From NCBI GenBank assembly GCA_964035575.1, contig OZ037858.1, positions 1,178,001 through 1,242,000 of the forward strand: a stretch of DNA of 64,000 bases. The letters are read 5' to 3'. Below are positions 43,250-52,590 of this stretch, in pieces (the stretch's first letter is position 1; each line of letters starts with the position of its first letter). The DNA is from Rhynchopus sp. YZ270_cl-10 (taxonomy: Eukaryota > Euglenozoa > Diplonemea > Diplonemida > Diplonemidae). The notes below the pieces were generated by a model that saw only the letters and a program-made list of their open reading frames with translations, did no database searches and was not told the origin of the DNA. Position numbers and translations under genes: made by a program.

Positions 43250-44221
43250 ATGAAGACCGCTCTGTCTGTGCTCGCCATGGCGGCAGCCTCGACTGCCCTG
43301 CCTGCGTCGTACGTGGAGATGAACGAGGGCCTGCTGTGGGCCAACTTCAAGCAGACCTACAACAAGCAGTACAGCGGTGCCGACGAGTCTGCCCGCCGTG
43401 CCGTCTTCAAGAAGAACATGCTGAAGGCTGCTGAGCGTGAGGCAGGATCCAAGACTGGAGTCCGCCACGGAATGAACCAGTTCACCGACCTGACTGAGGA
43501 GGAGTTCAAGGCGTACCACCAGGGGTTCCGTATGGTTGAGAAAGCAGGGCCGGGAGCTATGTTCTCGGAGTCTGAGGTTCTGAAGACGAAAAACGCCTCT
43601 GTGGACTGGAGAACACACGACCGTGTGACCCACGTGAAGGACCAGGGGAATTGCCTGTCCTCTGCGTTCTTCGCTGCCACGGGGGCCATTGAGGGGCAGT
43701 GGTCTGCGAATCACTCGCTGGTGTCTCTCTCCGAGCAGCAGCTTGTGTCGTGTGACAAGGACGATGAGGGCTGCGGTGGAGGTATGATGGACACTGCGTG
43801 GGAGTGGCTGATCAAGACGCACAACGGCTCGATTGTGACCGAAAATGCCTACCCGTTCCGTTCAGAGAGCGGACACGTTGGGCAATGTGAGTGGACTGCG
43901 GACATGGAGGTGGGTGCCACCATTGTGGGCCACATGGACCTGCCACACGACGAGGCGCAGATGGCAACCTGGCTGCTTGCGAACGGCCCGATCTCGCTTG
44001 CTGTCGACGCAACCACGTGGTTAACGTACCAGGGTGGAGTGATGGACAACTGCGCGAACAAGCAGGTCTCGCACGGCGTCCTTGCCGTTGGTGTGACCCC
44101 CGACTACTGGATCATCAAGAACGAGTGGGGCACGGCGTGGGGAGAGTCCGGCTACATCCGCATTAAATACGGCAGCGACCAATGCCGGCTTACGTTCGCC
44201 CCGTGTGTTCCTGTTGTTTGA
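43250..44221 (+). CDS. Papain-family paralog, copy 4, catalytic Cys replaced by Ser
   Basis: Intronless, 323 aa, the closest relative of copy 3 and in the second duplicated unit. The active-site segment is Q132-G-N-C-L-S-S138-A139-F-F: the catalytic Cys is again Ser138, but the following Trp is Ala here and Pro in copy 3. H275 and N291 are kept. Differences from copy 3 concentrate around the active-site loop (KDQGNCLSSAFFAATG) and in KTHNGSIVTENAYPFRSESGHVG, while flanks are nearly identical. This looks like divergence focused on the functional face rather than random decay. Same open questions as copy 3: inactive regulator, structural protein or Ser-type hydrolase. Confidence 0.93.
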   Translation: MKTALSVLAMAAASTALPASYVEMNEGLLWANFKQTYNKQYSGADESARRAVFKKNMLKAAEREAGSKTGVRHGMNQFTDLTEEEFKAYHQGFRMVEKAGPGAMFSESEVLKTKNASVDWRTHDRVTHVKDQGNCLSSAFFAATGAIEGQWSANHSLVSLSEQQLVSCDKDDEGCGGGMMDTAWEWLIKTHNGSIVTENAYPFRSESGHVGQCEWTADMEVGATIVGHMDLPHDEAQMATWLLANGPISLAVDATTWLTYQGGVMDNCANKQVSHGVLAVGVTPDYWIIKNEWGTAWGESGYIRIKYGSDQCRLTFAPCVPVV

Positions 44222-44669
44222 GGTCGTGTTTTTATCTTCTTCTTCTTTTTTTTCTTCTTTCCTTTGATGCCATTATTTACAGTGTGCCTATGTGTTTCTG
44301 TTCATCGACACCGGTGTCTGTTTGCTCTCTGTATTCAAGTAACTAAGTGCTTATGTTATTGGCTGGGATGTTCTCTGTTTTACTTTCTTGACCCTGTGTC
44401 GTCAGCGCTCTTCACTATGCAACGTTCTCTGGTGGCAGTAGTGACTCTCAATAGAGGTCGAGGCACAACCACAGGAAAGGAACGCGTATGAAGACAAGCC
44501 TGACTTACCAGATGCTACGCTGTGTCCTCTCCACTTTTTGAGTCCATCCCCCGCCTTTTCCATTCAGGTGACTAAGCACAGAGGCTTTGAATGCAACCTC
44601 CTTTTTAAATGAGTTCCATCCCATTATTATCCAGAAGGTATCTCCGTTTTCAACTTTCCCTCTGTTGAA

Positions 44670-44716
44670 GGTGACTAAGCAAAGAGTAAACAGAGGCTTA
44701 GATCCATCTTCCAAAT
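44670..44716 (+). repeat. Dispersed hairpin motif, copy at 44.7 kb
   Basis: GGTGACTAAGCAAAGAGTAA then ACAGAGGCTTAGATCCATCT. It has no partner at the equivalent place in unit 1, so it was gained or lost after the duplication. Confidence 0.65.
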
Positions 44717-44840
44717 TTTTCTGTTCTCTTTTTGCACAGTGTTGTGCATAACGACATTGCAATTTTACTGAACTCAACGGGCAGGGTTTTTTATTTTTTT
44801 ATTTTTTTTATTTTTTGCTCTAGTGTCTGCGAAATGTTTC

Positions 44841-44960
44841 ACACGGGAAACAATATGACAAACAGGTGCAGGGTGGTTCCGTGCATAACAACCTGGCACC
44901 TTGTGTGTCCCAAAAACCAATAGCGTGTATGCGAAGTTTTGACGGAAGGAAAAGAAACTG
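44841..44960 (+). repeat. Dispersed repeat, second full copy
   Basis: Matches 35453-35580 (CACGGGAAACAATATGACAA, GGCACCTTGTGTGTC, GAAGTTTTGACGGAAGG). Confidence 0.75.
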
Positions 44961-45128
44961 GACAAAAAAAAGACAACGTTCAGATCTTGTATACCAGTAT
45001 TTCCTCTTGAACCCCTTTTTCACCTTTGCGCCAAACACCCCCTATTTGGATGCGTTCAACGAAAATACACTGTTATTTTTGTTATCAAGATCCGGCGGAT
45101 ATTGTCTAGGTTTTTTCTTTTCTTTTCT

Positions 45129-45161
45129 ATGAGAGGCTTAAGGGCCATCTTATAAACTTTT
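45129..45161 (+). repeat. Dispersed hairpin motif, copy at 45.1 kb
   Basis: ATGAGAGGCTTAAGGGCCAT then CTTATAAACTTT. Duplicate of the copy at 42970-43003. Confidence 0.7.
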
Positions 45162-45367
45162 TCTTTTTTCCCCCTGCCCATTTTGTTTCTTTCCTCTTTT
45201 TCTGCTTTTTTTTTCGCGCAACTTTATTCATCTCTGCCTCGTCTTCACTCTCTGGCCTGGCATATGCTGACATCAACCCTAAACTCAATAATTCTTTCAC
45301 ACCCACCCCTTCCTCTTTCCCCCCTTATACCCCCTCCACACCTTCTCCACAGAATACACTAAACACA

Positions 45368-47904
45368 ATGAAACGGACTACCGTCATCGCACGGAATACC
45401 GTTTTGAAGGCAAATTCGAAGAAACAAAAATGTATTGTATTTGAAAGCCCCAGCTCTTCTACGGGAGGAGAGGCGTTGGAGGTGACTGCAACGAACCAGC
45501 CGCTTTTTAAGGTATCAAGCGGGAGTTATTGGGCGATGCGTATACCGTTGCTGCGGAGTGGGTTTAAACGTGTGGGGAAGGAGTCATGCCTGCAGAGTAA
45601 CGTTGTGTGGCGTAGGCCGTTTAGCCTTTCTTCGTCTTCGGAGATTCAAACCGGGGATGAAGCGACAACAGAGACCTGCGTGACACCCACTCCTTCCGGC
45701 AGAAGCTCCGATGAAGTTGCGAGGCTCTACTCATTGACCCCTACCAATGCGAAGCAGTGGACAAACCATTTCCCTTCCTCCTATTCGCATTTGGGATCAA
45801 AGGATGGAATGTACGATGCGATCAACAGATTCAAAAAAGAATTTCCTGCATTCAATATTGTTCCAGAGACCTGGGTGCTCCCGGATGATCATGAAAGTTT
45901 GAGTCAATATATTGCAGAACATCCAACCGAGCAGTTGATTGCAAAGCCTGCGAGGGGTTCTTGTGGACGTGATATTCATGTTGTGACAGGGGAGGATGCG
46001 AGATTGAAGAGGTTGCTTACCTTTTCTACTGCCCCGGCCCCGCCTCCGTTGGAAACTGGGCGGAAAATTCGGAAAAGAAAATGGATTGTACAGCAGTATA
46101 TCGACCCGCCGTGTTTGATAGATGAGAGGAAGTTTGATTTGCGGCTTTACGTTGCGGTGACCTCTGTCAATCCGTTAACTGCGTACATCTACAGAGAAGG
46201 CTTGGTGCGGTTTGCCTCTGAGAAGTACGCATCGAACAACCGATTGGCCCATTTAACAAATTCGTCGCTGTCAAGAAAACGCGATTCAAACCTAAGAAAG
46301 GTTGACGAAGCGGACGTCGAAAACCCAGAGGATGTTCAGGAGCTCCCGATGCCTAGCTCAGTCGAGGCCATGTCAGAGCCCCCACCCCTCCCACTTCCCC
46401 TGAAACCATGGGAAAGTCGTTCCCGCTTCTCCCCGCCACCCCTCCGAGATGACGAAGGGGGTGAAGGAGGAGGAAGCGACGACAGCGCGGCACCCAAGCC
46501 AGGCACCCCAGATGACTCATCCTGGCCGCGTTTTAAATGGTCGTTGTCGGAGCTGCAGACGCATCTGAGAGAGGAGAAAGGGGAAGAAGTCTGGGAGGAG
46601 GCGTGGGAAGGAATCAAAGACGTCGTTCTCAAAGGGCTTATCGCTGCGGAACGGCCGATTGCAGAGCATTTAAAGGTATGTCTATTTTTTTCATGAGATG
46701 GCTGTTTCTGAACCCCCTTTGTATTGTGGAAGCATATGACCCTCAAATGATAAAACCCTTTTCACAGAAATTTGACAAAGGAAACGTGTATTCGCAACAG
46801 AGCTTTGAGCTCTTCGGGTTTGACGTGATGTTCGACGAAGACATGAAGCCGTGGCTCATCGAGGTATGTCATCACACATGCACAAAACCTTCACAACCTC
46901 ATCCTTAGGTAAACTGCATCCCCTCTCTCGAATCTACAAGCCTCATGGACTGGGAGGTGAAGTCCGGCTGCATGACAGATTTGTACAACCTTTTGAGCAT
47001 TCAACCGTTTGAACGCTGCAAGGAAGATATGGTATGATATACACCGGAGTGATTCACCCCCTCCTTCGCGACTCAACCTTTTCTTCAAACCCTTATTGTC
47101 ATTACCAATTTCTAACGCAAAAAAAAAAAAGAAAGGGTGCATGTCATGGTTGTACAAAGTACTCGACGAGTATCGAGTACTCGAAAACGAAAAAAAATAG
47201 GACACTCGACACTCGAGTACTCGCCCGACCCATTTTTTTTTTCTCTTCAATTTACTCGTTCTGGCACTCGAGTACTCGAACGAGTGGAAAAAAGTCTCGA
47301 GTACTCGGCCGAGTACTGTTTTTTTTCCCACTTTTTTCCACTCGTTCGAGTTCTCGAGTGCCAGAACGAGTAAATTGAAGAGAAAAAAAAATGGGTCGGG
47401 CGAGTACTCGAGTGTCGAGTGTCCTATTTTTTTCGTTTCCGAGTACTCGATACTCTTCGAGTACTTTGTACAACCATGCCATGTGTTGACCCTCTCAAAT
47501 ACTTTCAATTCTGTGAACTGAAAGTATATGAATCCAATTTCTAACGCAAAATGTCACACCACACTCCTTTTCAGGCCCTGCGCACCCAACTGGACACTGT
47601 TAACGAGTTGGTCAGAGAAGAGATGAAGAAGCCTGAGGAGGAGGTGGACAGAGAACTTATCGCACGCAGTACGGCGCATGCCGAAGAGCTGACAGAGAAG
47701 CTTCTGCAGCTGCCCCAGGCAGAACCCATCCACAACGAATGGGACGCAACACAGTTCGCCTCCCGCGTGCAAGACGAAGTGAAGAACCTTGGCGGTTTCG
47801 AATGCCTCTTCCCCACAAAGGGCTCTGTAGCAGACAACCGGAAGTACTTCATCAACGAGACGCAAACACGGAATGAGGCCCTATGGAATAAGCTGGCGCT
47901 CTGA
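45368..47904 (+). CDS. Tubulin tyrosine ligase-like (TTLL) amino acid ligase
   Basis: Four exons: 45368-46675, 46768-46863, 46909-47031, 47575-47904; about 618 aa, all junctions phase 0 with GTATG donors. The ATP-grasp core shows NHFPSSYSHLGSKDGMYDAI, FNIVPETWVLP, LIAKPARGSCGRDIHV, KWIVQQYIDPP, K255-F-D-L-R-L-Y-V, RLAHLTNSSLS, then across the splice sites SFELFGFDVMFDEDMKPWLIE joined to VNCIPSL. These are the signature blocks of TTLL enzymes, which add Glu, Gly or Tyr to tubulin tails on ATP hydrolysis. An acidic Pro-rich insertion (about 320-400) splits the core. The last exon gives a helical tail. The activity type is not decidable. The third intron (543 bp) holds a large palindrome. Confidence 0.9.
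47145..47478. repeat. 334-bp near-perfect palindrome in a TTLL intron
   Basis: The left arm starts CATGGTTGTACAAAGTACTC (47145) and the right arm ends with its complement at 47478. The centre is GTACTCGGCCGAGTAC near 47305-47320. Arms of about 160 bp pair almost throughout and contain many GAGTACTCG words. An 18-bp direct repeat CCAATTTCTAACGCAAAA flanks the region (47105-47122 and 47534-47551). It is a foldback-type element or a recent inverted duplication. Confidence 0.9.
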
Positions 47905-48116
47905 AGGGTAATCCCTCTCAAAGGTTTCTTTCCCGTTGCCATTGGGACGCAAAATAAAAGAAACCGCACCGTAGAGTTCGTATTCCATCTACCCCCTAGA
48001 GTGCATCTCAGAGGGACAGACTGATGTGTTTTGTATGCAAGAAAGGTGCAGATTCATCAAAATTCTCGTTCTTTCCCCGGATGGGGGGGTGGTTTATGTA
48101 CCTGCATGCAACCTCC

Positions 48117-48215
48117 CTTCAATGAAGTGCTCTTTTGGGGTTCGATAACCCGCGGAGAATCAGTGTTTTGCATCCGCCGATGAACGGTGAGGTGTTTGCA
48201 CTATTTCAACTCTTT
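48117..48215 (+). repeat. Dispersed repeat with a box-B-like word
   Basis: Landmarks: GAAGTGCTCTTTTGGGG, TTCGATAACCCGCGGAGAATC, GAACGGTGAGGTGTTTGCAC, TTTCAACTC. Related segments occur near 11255-11325, 28276-28345 and 55080-55150, each keeping some of these landmarks. GGTTCGATAACC resembles a Pol III box B, but no matching box A was found. Confidence 0.5.
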
Positions 48216-48485
48216 CAAGTGGCTAAACACGCGAGACTTAGCATCATCTCACACGCTTTTCTATTCTTTCTTTTTGGGAACATTTTTTGTTGATCCCTCA
48301 CCATATACTATCAATTTATTGATTGCATATGATGAATTACTTTCTTTTCCCCCCATCCCCGACGTTTGGATCAGCCTGCCGCTTGTTGGCGTCTCAGGGC
48401 GTTGTATTTTATATGGTATTCCCTAACCTCTAACCTCGTCAAAATATTCGTTATCGAATTTTCAAAAAATGCAGTAGTTTTTTTT

Positions 48486-48525
48486 AGGTGACTAAGCACC
48501 GTGAGACTTTATCATCTTGACCATT
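48486..48525 (+). repeat. Dispersed hairpin motif, copy at 48.5 kb
   Basis: AGGTGACTAAGCACCGTGAG then ACTTTATCATCTTGACC, 320 bp before the STAND gene start. Confidence 0.65.
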
Positions 48526-48633
48526 TTTTTCTCTTTTAGTGCACCCTATTATTACCTTTCTATTCAGTAGAATAGTATATGAAACAATCTTTTTTGGTTC
48601 CTTTTTCATGAGGCCCATCTCTATCTCTCTCTC

Positions 48634-48664
<31 letters not shown>

Positions 48665-48842
48665 TTTCAAACCCCCCCATTTATCCCTCACGAACGACGC
48701 AAACCCCCCTATCCTTTCCCCCATCCTCTCTCACTCTCAAAACCCCTCTTTATGAAAACCCTCCACTTCCACAGGACAACATTATTCCAAAAAAAAAAAA
48801 CATACCTCCCTTTTTGGAAAGACTTTTCTGATTATTTTCAAA

Positions 48843-51800
48843 ATGACAGAAACAGATGTTTCAAAGCGGTACAAACTCCGTCAATTACGGCTTGCGAGAG
48901 AGGAGGTGGCACGGTGCAAGCAGGGGGCGTTGTCGGGACTGCAGATCAGCCTTGCTGAGGCGGAGGCAGAGCTGAGCAGCTGCGAGGCCAGTATGCCTAC
49001 TAAAATGTCCTCCGACTCTGTCAGGCTGTACTCAGACGTTCTCTCCGCTTCGCAACGCGTTGCCACACTGAAACAACAGATTGACAGCCTCTCCTCCTCC
49101 CCTTCTGACGCAATCAACCGCGAAGCCGTACGCGAAATCCTCACTCTCCAGGGCGCCACATGCTCACCCAAACTTTTAACCCGCATAGACACAGATGTTC
49201 CTCCAGTCTCCCCTAAAGTCTCTACAATCTCTCTTGACCCATTTGAACGGCTTCAAACAGAGAAAACGTTGACAATGGCTAAGAAAAGCGCTGTACAGAA
49301 TGATAAGTATTCGTATGAGAGGTTGCTTGATATTCGGTCTACATTGTATGCTAAGGCGCAGATGCCGCATCATAAGAGGAGAGAGAAAGAGAATGTGTTC
49401 TGCGACTTTCTGGAGAGGGAGCGGTGGAACGTTGCGACGGTGGCCTCGGGTAGTGCCCCCGCAGCCACAACAACGCCCACCCTCACCGCACCTCGTATAA
49501 ACCTCGACCTCAAAGTGTTGGCCGCATGGAGCCCCGACTTTGTACACTGTATTCCCCAAAGGTTTGGGCATTTCGTACACGAAGACACCTCTCGGGTGTT
49601 GGGTAGGTTGTCAATAGGAAGTGCCATGTTGAATATTATGGGCGCTCCGAAATCAGGGAAAACTGCCTTCTTATTCAGTCTTTGTGTTGCGCAGGAGGTG
49701 CGTGATCGGTTTGATGTGATATGCGTTGTGCCGTTTAAGTCGTGTTTACAGCATGTTTTTGAACTGCATGGTGGGGATGTGCCCTCCCGTGGAGAGGCTT
49801 GTGGTACTGCGTTTCTTGAGAGGTTTGTGCAAAAAACGCTGCAAGAACGGAAGGTTCTGCTAGCATTGGATGGATACGAAGATGATGCATCAGGGAGGGA
49901 TCTGCTGTTGAAGCTGAAGGGATGGGTGCGGCCTGCAGGGTCGGCAGTGTTGGTCACAATGGAAACAAACCTGCTGACGCATGTTGCCAACGAAACGGAC
50001 GGCGCAAGAGAAATACGTCTCGCAGCAATGCAACGCCTTGTACAGAAACAGCACGAACTCTTCTCAGAGGTGCACGAACTGTCCTGGTCGACGACAGGAT
50101 CGCTCACATTGATACAGAGTGGCTTTGATACAACGGAACTCAGAAAGCAGGAGATCCAACATCTTCTTCTTGCGTTGGGAAAGCAGCATACGCTAGCAGT
50201 GCTTCTCATGGCAGTGGTCTGCGCTTCTCCGAGATTGCAGAGACAGCTTACCATAGATGACGTGGTGTCGTATGTCCAGAGGCGGGTTGCTTCTCAGAAA
50301 CACCAAGAGCTTATCAGAAGGGTGTCTCCTGTTTGGCGGGACATTCCGACCATTTTGTTTGATTTTGTTGCCAGTGTGTTGCCGCAGTGCGCCACCGATC
50401 TTCTTCCATGGCTTGCTGCGGTGCAGAACAGTGGTCATGGTGTGCCCCTTCGCCTATTCCTCATATTCCTTGATGCGTCCCCTGAGCATCATGTATATGA
50501 TGCACTTAATGTTCTCAGCGATCTGCACCTTCTTACTATATGCGAGGCATTTGGAGTGGATTTTGTTTCGGTAAACCCGCTGTTTTATGCGTATTTGAAT
50601 AGCACCCAGGATGTGTCTGGGCAGCATAAGAAGGTTGCACAGGTTTTGATGCGGTTTCGTTTCTCCTCTGTTACGGGCGCAGAGACGGCTAAGGTGAATG
50701 AGTACATCGATGAGCATTTGGTGTATCATTGTAAGGGTGCGCAAGATTCTGATGAAGACATTGTGCGTCGTCTGCTCTGTGTGGAGACGATAGGGACGTA
50801 CTGTGCGGAGGGGAATTTGCAGCGGTACATCCGGATGCTTGCGTTCTGCGATACGTCTGCTGCGAGAATGATCGTCGCGCTCTTTACGAAGCACACCCTC
50901 CAGCAAAGCTTCGCTTCCTGTCTGTCCGCGCTGTACTGTGTCTTCAAAGCGCAGAGCCAACCCCAACACCACCCACGCCTCGAAACCGGCCATTCCACCA
51001 CCTTTTTTGCCGATTTTTTCAAAAAGCTGTCCCTCCGTTCATTCCCTTTAACACCCAAACCACAAAAGCTTTGGGCCAGATCGATCACCTCCTGTTCCTC
51101 CGCAAAGCTCTTTGGCCACGAAGCGATTATCCATAAGGGGGCATACCGTGGATTAGAAAAGCACACGGACATCACCCACATTGTTCAAACACCTAACGGA
51201 CGGAGGCTCTGTGTCGTGACGGAGAACACTGTACTCGACGAAAGGAGTGGGGAAATGAAAACCTCCTCTGCGCTCTCTATGTTGAGAATGGAGGACTACA
51301 AGATTGTTGACAACGTCACCTTAGGAGCAAAGGTGGTGACAGCAGTAGCAGTGTTGGTGGAAAGGGATAGCGTTCTGGTAGGCATTGGGGGTGGTATATG
51401 GGAGGTCGACACTGCGCGTACCCGACCAAGAGATGTGGATGGCGAATCGCTATTCAGCCGGGTGATTCTGCAGACCGATGAAACTGTTCGTTTCATCAAC
51501 ACAATCGGCACCTTCATTGTCATCACCTTCACCTCCTCTCGTGTCGTTGTTCTGCAGGATGCTAAGGCAGCCGGCTCCTCATTTGCAGAGCGTTCCCTCC
51601 CACCTCTTCGCCTCTTTGAGACTACTATCACCGGTGCTGTTAAATCGTTGGTAACTATGGTGGATGTGTTGGTGTGTTTGCGGGAGGATAAACAGCCAGA
51701 AATTGGAGTTATCAAAGATGGGGCATTATCATGGCAAACAGTAGAACTGCAGTGTCGCTCTGAATGCAGTGCATTCGACTTTTTTGTTACCGAAACTGAG

Positions 51801-52559
51801 CTGTTCTGTGTATTATGTATGGAGAGCGGTGCAATAGAAGGAGTTAAAATGTGTCGTAATGGGTTTGGTTTGTCAATCTTACCGATGGAGACAACGTTTT
51901 TCATGCACTCCCCACAGTTTATTTCTGAAGCGAAGGCTTTGATTTGCACGGCAAAGGACACATTCCTTAAACTCACAGAGCATGGTGTGCAGGCATGGGA
52001 AACAAAGGGGAGAGGTTGTGAAATGCAGTGCCGTTGGATGCACAAAGGCATTTCATCGTTATTGAAGCTTGCAGGGGGTGGAGGTGCGTCGCGGTTTGTG
52101 GGGATACAAAAGAATTTGCTGCAGTTCTTTGAACACCATGGGGTCGGAGGGGAAGGGGGTGTGGATGAAGACGCTGCGGTACAGCTGATGGCAGTAGGTG
52201 GATGTCTCTTCCGTACTGTGACGCATTCCTGCAAGGAGGTCGTAAAGTACTATGACGTGATGACGGCGAAGGAAGTGCCGCCAGAGGATGTACAACGCAG
52301 ACACACCCATATGCAGAGGAAAGGACTCCTAGACGTGGTCAACGAACACCAGAACGACTGGGCTGTCTCCTTCGCGGGGTGTAAGGTTGTTGCCAAGCAT
52401 ATCCCCACAGGTGAACAGGCCGTGCTCTCCACAGTGCGTCCCGTAGCAGATGCGATAGTGATTGTGACAAACGCAAATCGTCCTGTGCTAGCGCTCTGTG
52501 AGCTCGCCTGTCCACACAATGTCCTCCTCTGTGAGCTTATCTGCTATGTAAATAGTTGA
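48843..52559 (+). CDS. STAND-class P-loop NTPase with coiled-coil head and probable beta-propeller tail
   Basis: Intronless, 1238 aa. The N-terminal 120 residues are helical with coiled-coil character (YKLRQLRLAREEVARCKQG). The NTPase core begins near 240: Walker A G267-A-P-K-S-G-K273-T, Walker B VLLALDGYEDD (D343), a sensor-like strand GSAVLVTMETN, and LGKQHTLAVLLMAVVCAS in the place of the GLPLAL helix of NB-ARC proteins. About 430-700 reads as winged-helix and helical-bundle sequence. About 760-1230 is a run of beta-strand-like segments (GRRLCVVTENTVL, VLVGIGGGIWEVD, FIVITFTSSRVVVL) that fits a degenerate WD/propeller sensor. The layout is that of APAF1/NLR-like signal switches: ligand on the repeats, ATP-driven assembly. 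The death or effector domain, if any, is unrecognised. Confidence 0.78.
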   Translation: MTETDVSKRYKLRQLRLAREEVARCKQGALSGLQISLAEAEAELSSCEASMPTKMSSDSVRLYSDVLSASQRVATLKQQIDSLSSSPSDAINREAVREILTLQGATCSPKLLTRIDTDVPPVSPKVSTISLDPFERLQTEKTLTMAKKSAVQNDKYSYERLLDIRSTLYAKAQMPHHKRREKENVFCDFLERERWNVATVASGSAPAATTTPTLTAPRINLDLKVLAAWSPDFVHCIPQRFGHFVHEDTSRVLGRLSIGSAMLNIMGAPKSGKTAFLFSLCVAQEVRDRFDVICVVPFKSCLQHVFELHGGDVPSRGEACGTAFLERFVQKTLQERKVLLALDGYEDDASGRDLLLKLKGWVRPAGSAVLVTMETNLLTHVANETDGAREIRLAAMQRLVQKQHELFSEVHELSWSTTGSLTLIQSGFDTTELRKQEIQHLLLALGKQHTLAVLLMAVVCASPRLQRQLTIDDVVSYVQRRVASQKHQELIRRVSPVWRDIPTILFDFVASVLPQCATDLLPWLAAVQNSGHGVPLRLFLIFLDASPEHHVYDALNVLSDLHLLTICEAFGVDFVSVNPLFYAYLNSTQDVSGQHKKVAQVLMRFRFSSVTGAETAKVNEYIDEHLVYHCKGAQDSDEDIVRRLLCVETIGTYCAEGNLQRYIRMLAFCDTSAARMIVALFTKHTLQQSFASCLSALYCVFKAQSQPQHHPRLETGHSTTFFADFFKKLSLRSFPLTPKPQKLWARSITSCSSAKLFGHEAIIHKGAYRGLEKHTDITHIVQTPNGRRLCVVTENTVLDERSGEMKTSSALSMLRMEDYKIVDNVTLGAKVVTAVAVLVERDSVLVGIGGGIWEVDTARTRPRDVDGESLFSRVILQTDETVRFINTIGTFIVITFTSSRVVVLQDAKAAGSSFAERSLPPLRLFETTITGAVKSLVTMVDVLVCLREDKQPEIGVIKDGALSWQTVELQCRSECSAFDFFVTETELFCVLCMESGAIEGVKMCRNGFGLSILPMETTFFMHSPQFISEAKALICTAKDTFLKLTEHGVQAWETKGRGCEMQCRWMHKGISSLLKLAGGGGASRFVGIQKNLLQFFEHHGVGGEGGVDEDAAVQLMAVGGCLFRTVTHSCKEVVKYYDVMTAKEVPPEDVQRRHTHMQRKGLLDVVNEHQNDWAVSFAGCKVVAKHIPTGEQAVLSTVRPVADAIVIVTNANRPVLALCELACPHNVLLCELICYVNS

Positions 52560-52590
52560 GTTTTTTTTGTTTTTTTTTTTTGTTTTCAAA

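Larger units (their letters stand above)
43156..45276 (+). repeat. Tandem duplication, unit 2
   Basis: Mirrors unit 1 (41176-43116), including protease copy 4, its 3' flank, the 35.4-kb repeat and the segment ending GGCCTGGCATATGCTGA. Its right end stops about 90 bp before the TTLL start, so the TTLL upstream region derives from the array. Confidence 0.8.
44222..45367. other. Intergenic, 1.15 kb, array-derived
   Basis: No gene seen. Mostly the 3' part of duplicated unit 2, with hairpin-motif copies at 44566-44600, 44670-44716 and 45129-45161 and the repeat at 44841-44960. Confidence 0.55.
47905..48842. other. Intergenic, 0.94 kb
   Basis: No gene seen. Holds one copy of a four-member repeat (48117-48215), hairpin-motif copies at 48220-48260 (weak) and 48486-48525, and a CT microsatellite (48618-48664). 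Confidence 0.55.

Noticed and set aside
48130-48150. Possible tRNA T-arm (GGTTCGATAACC)
   Set aside because: No acceptor, D-arm or anticodon arm could be placed around it, so it is not called a tRNA gene.
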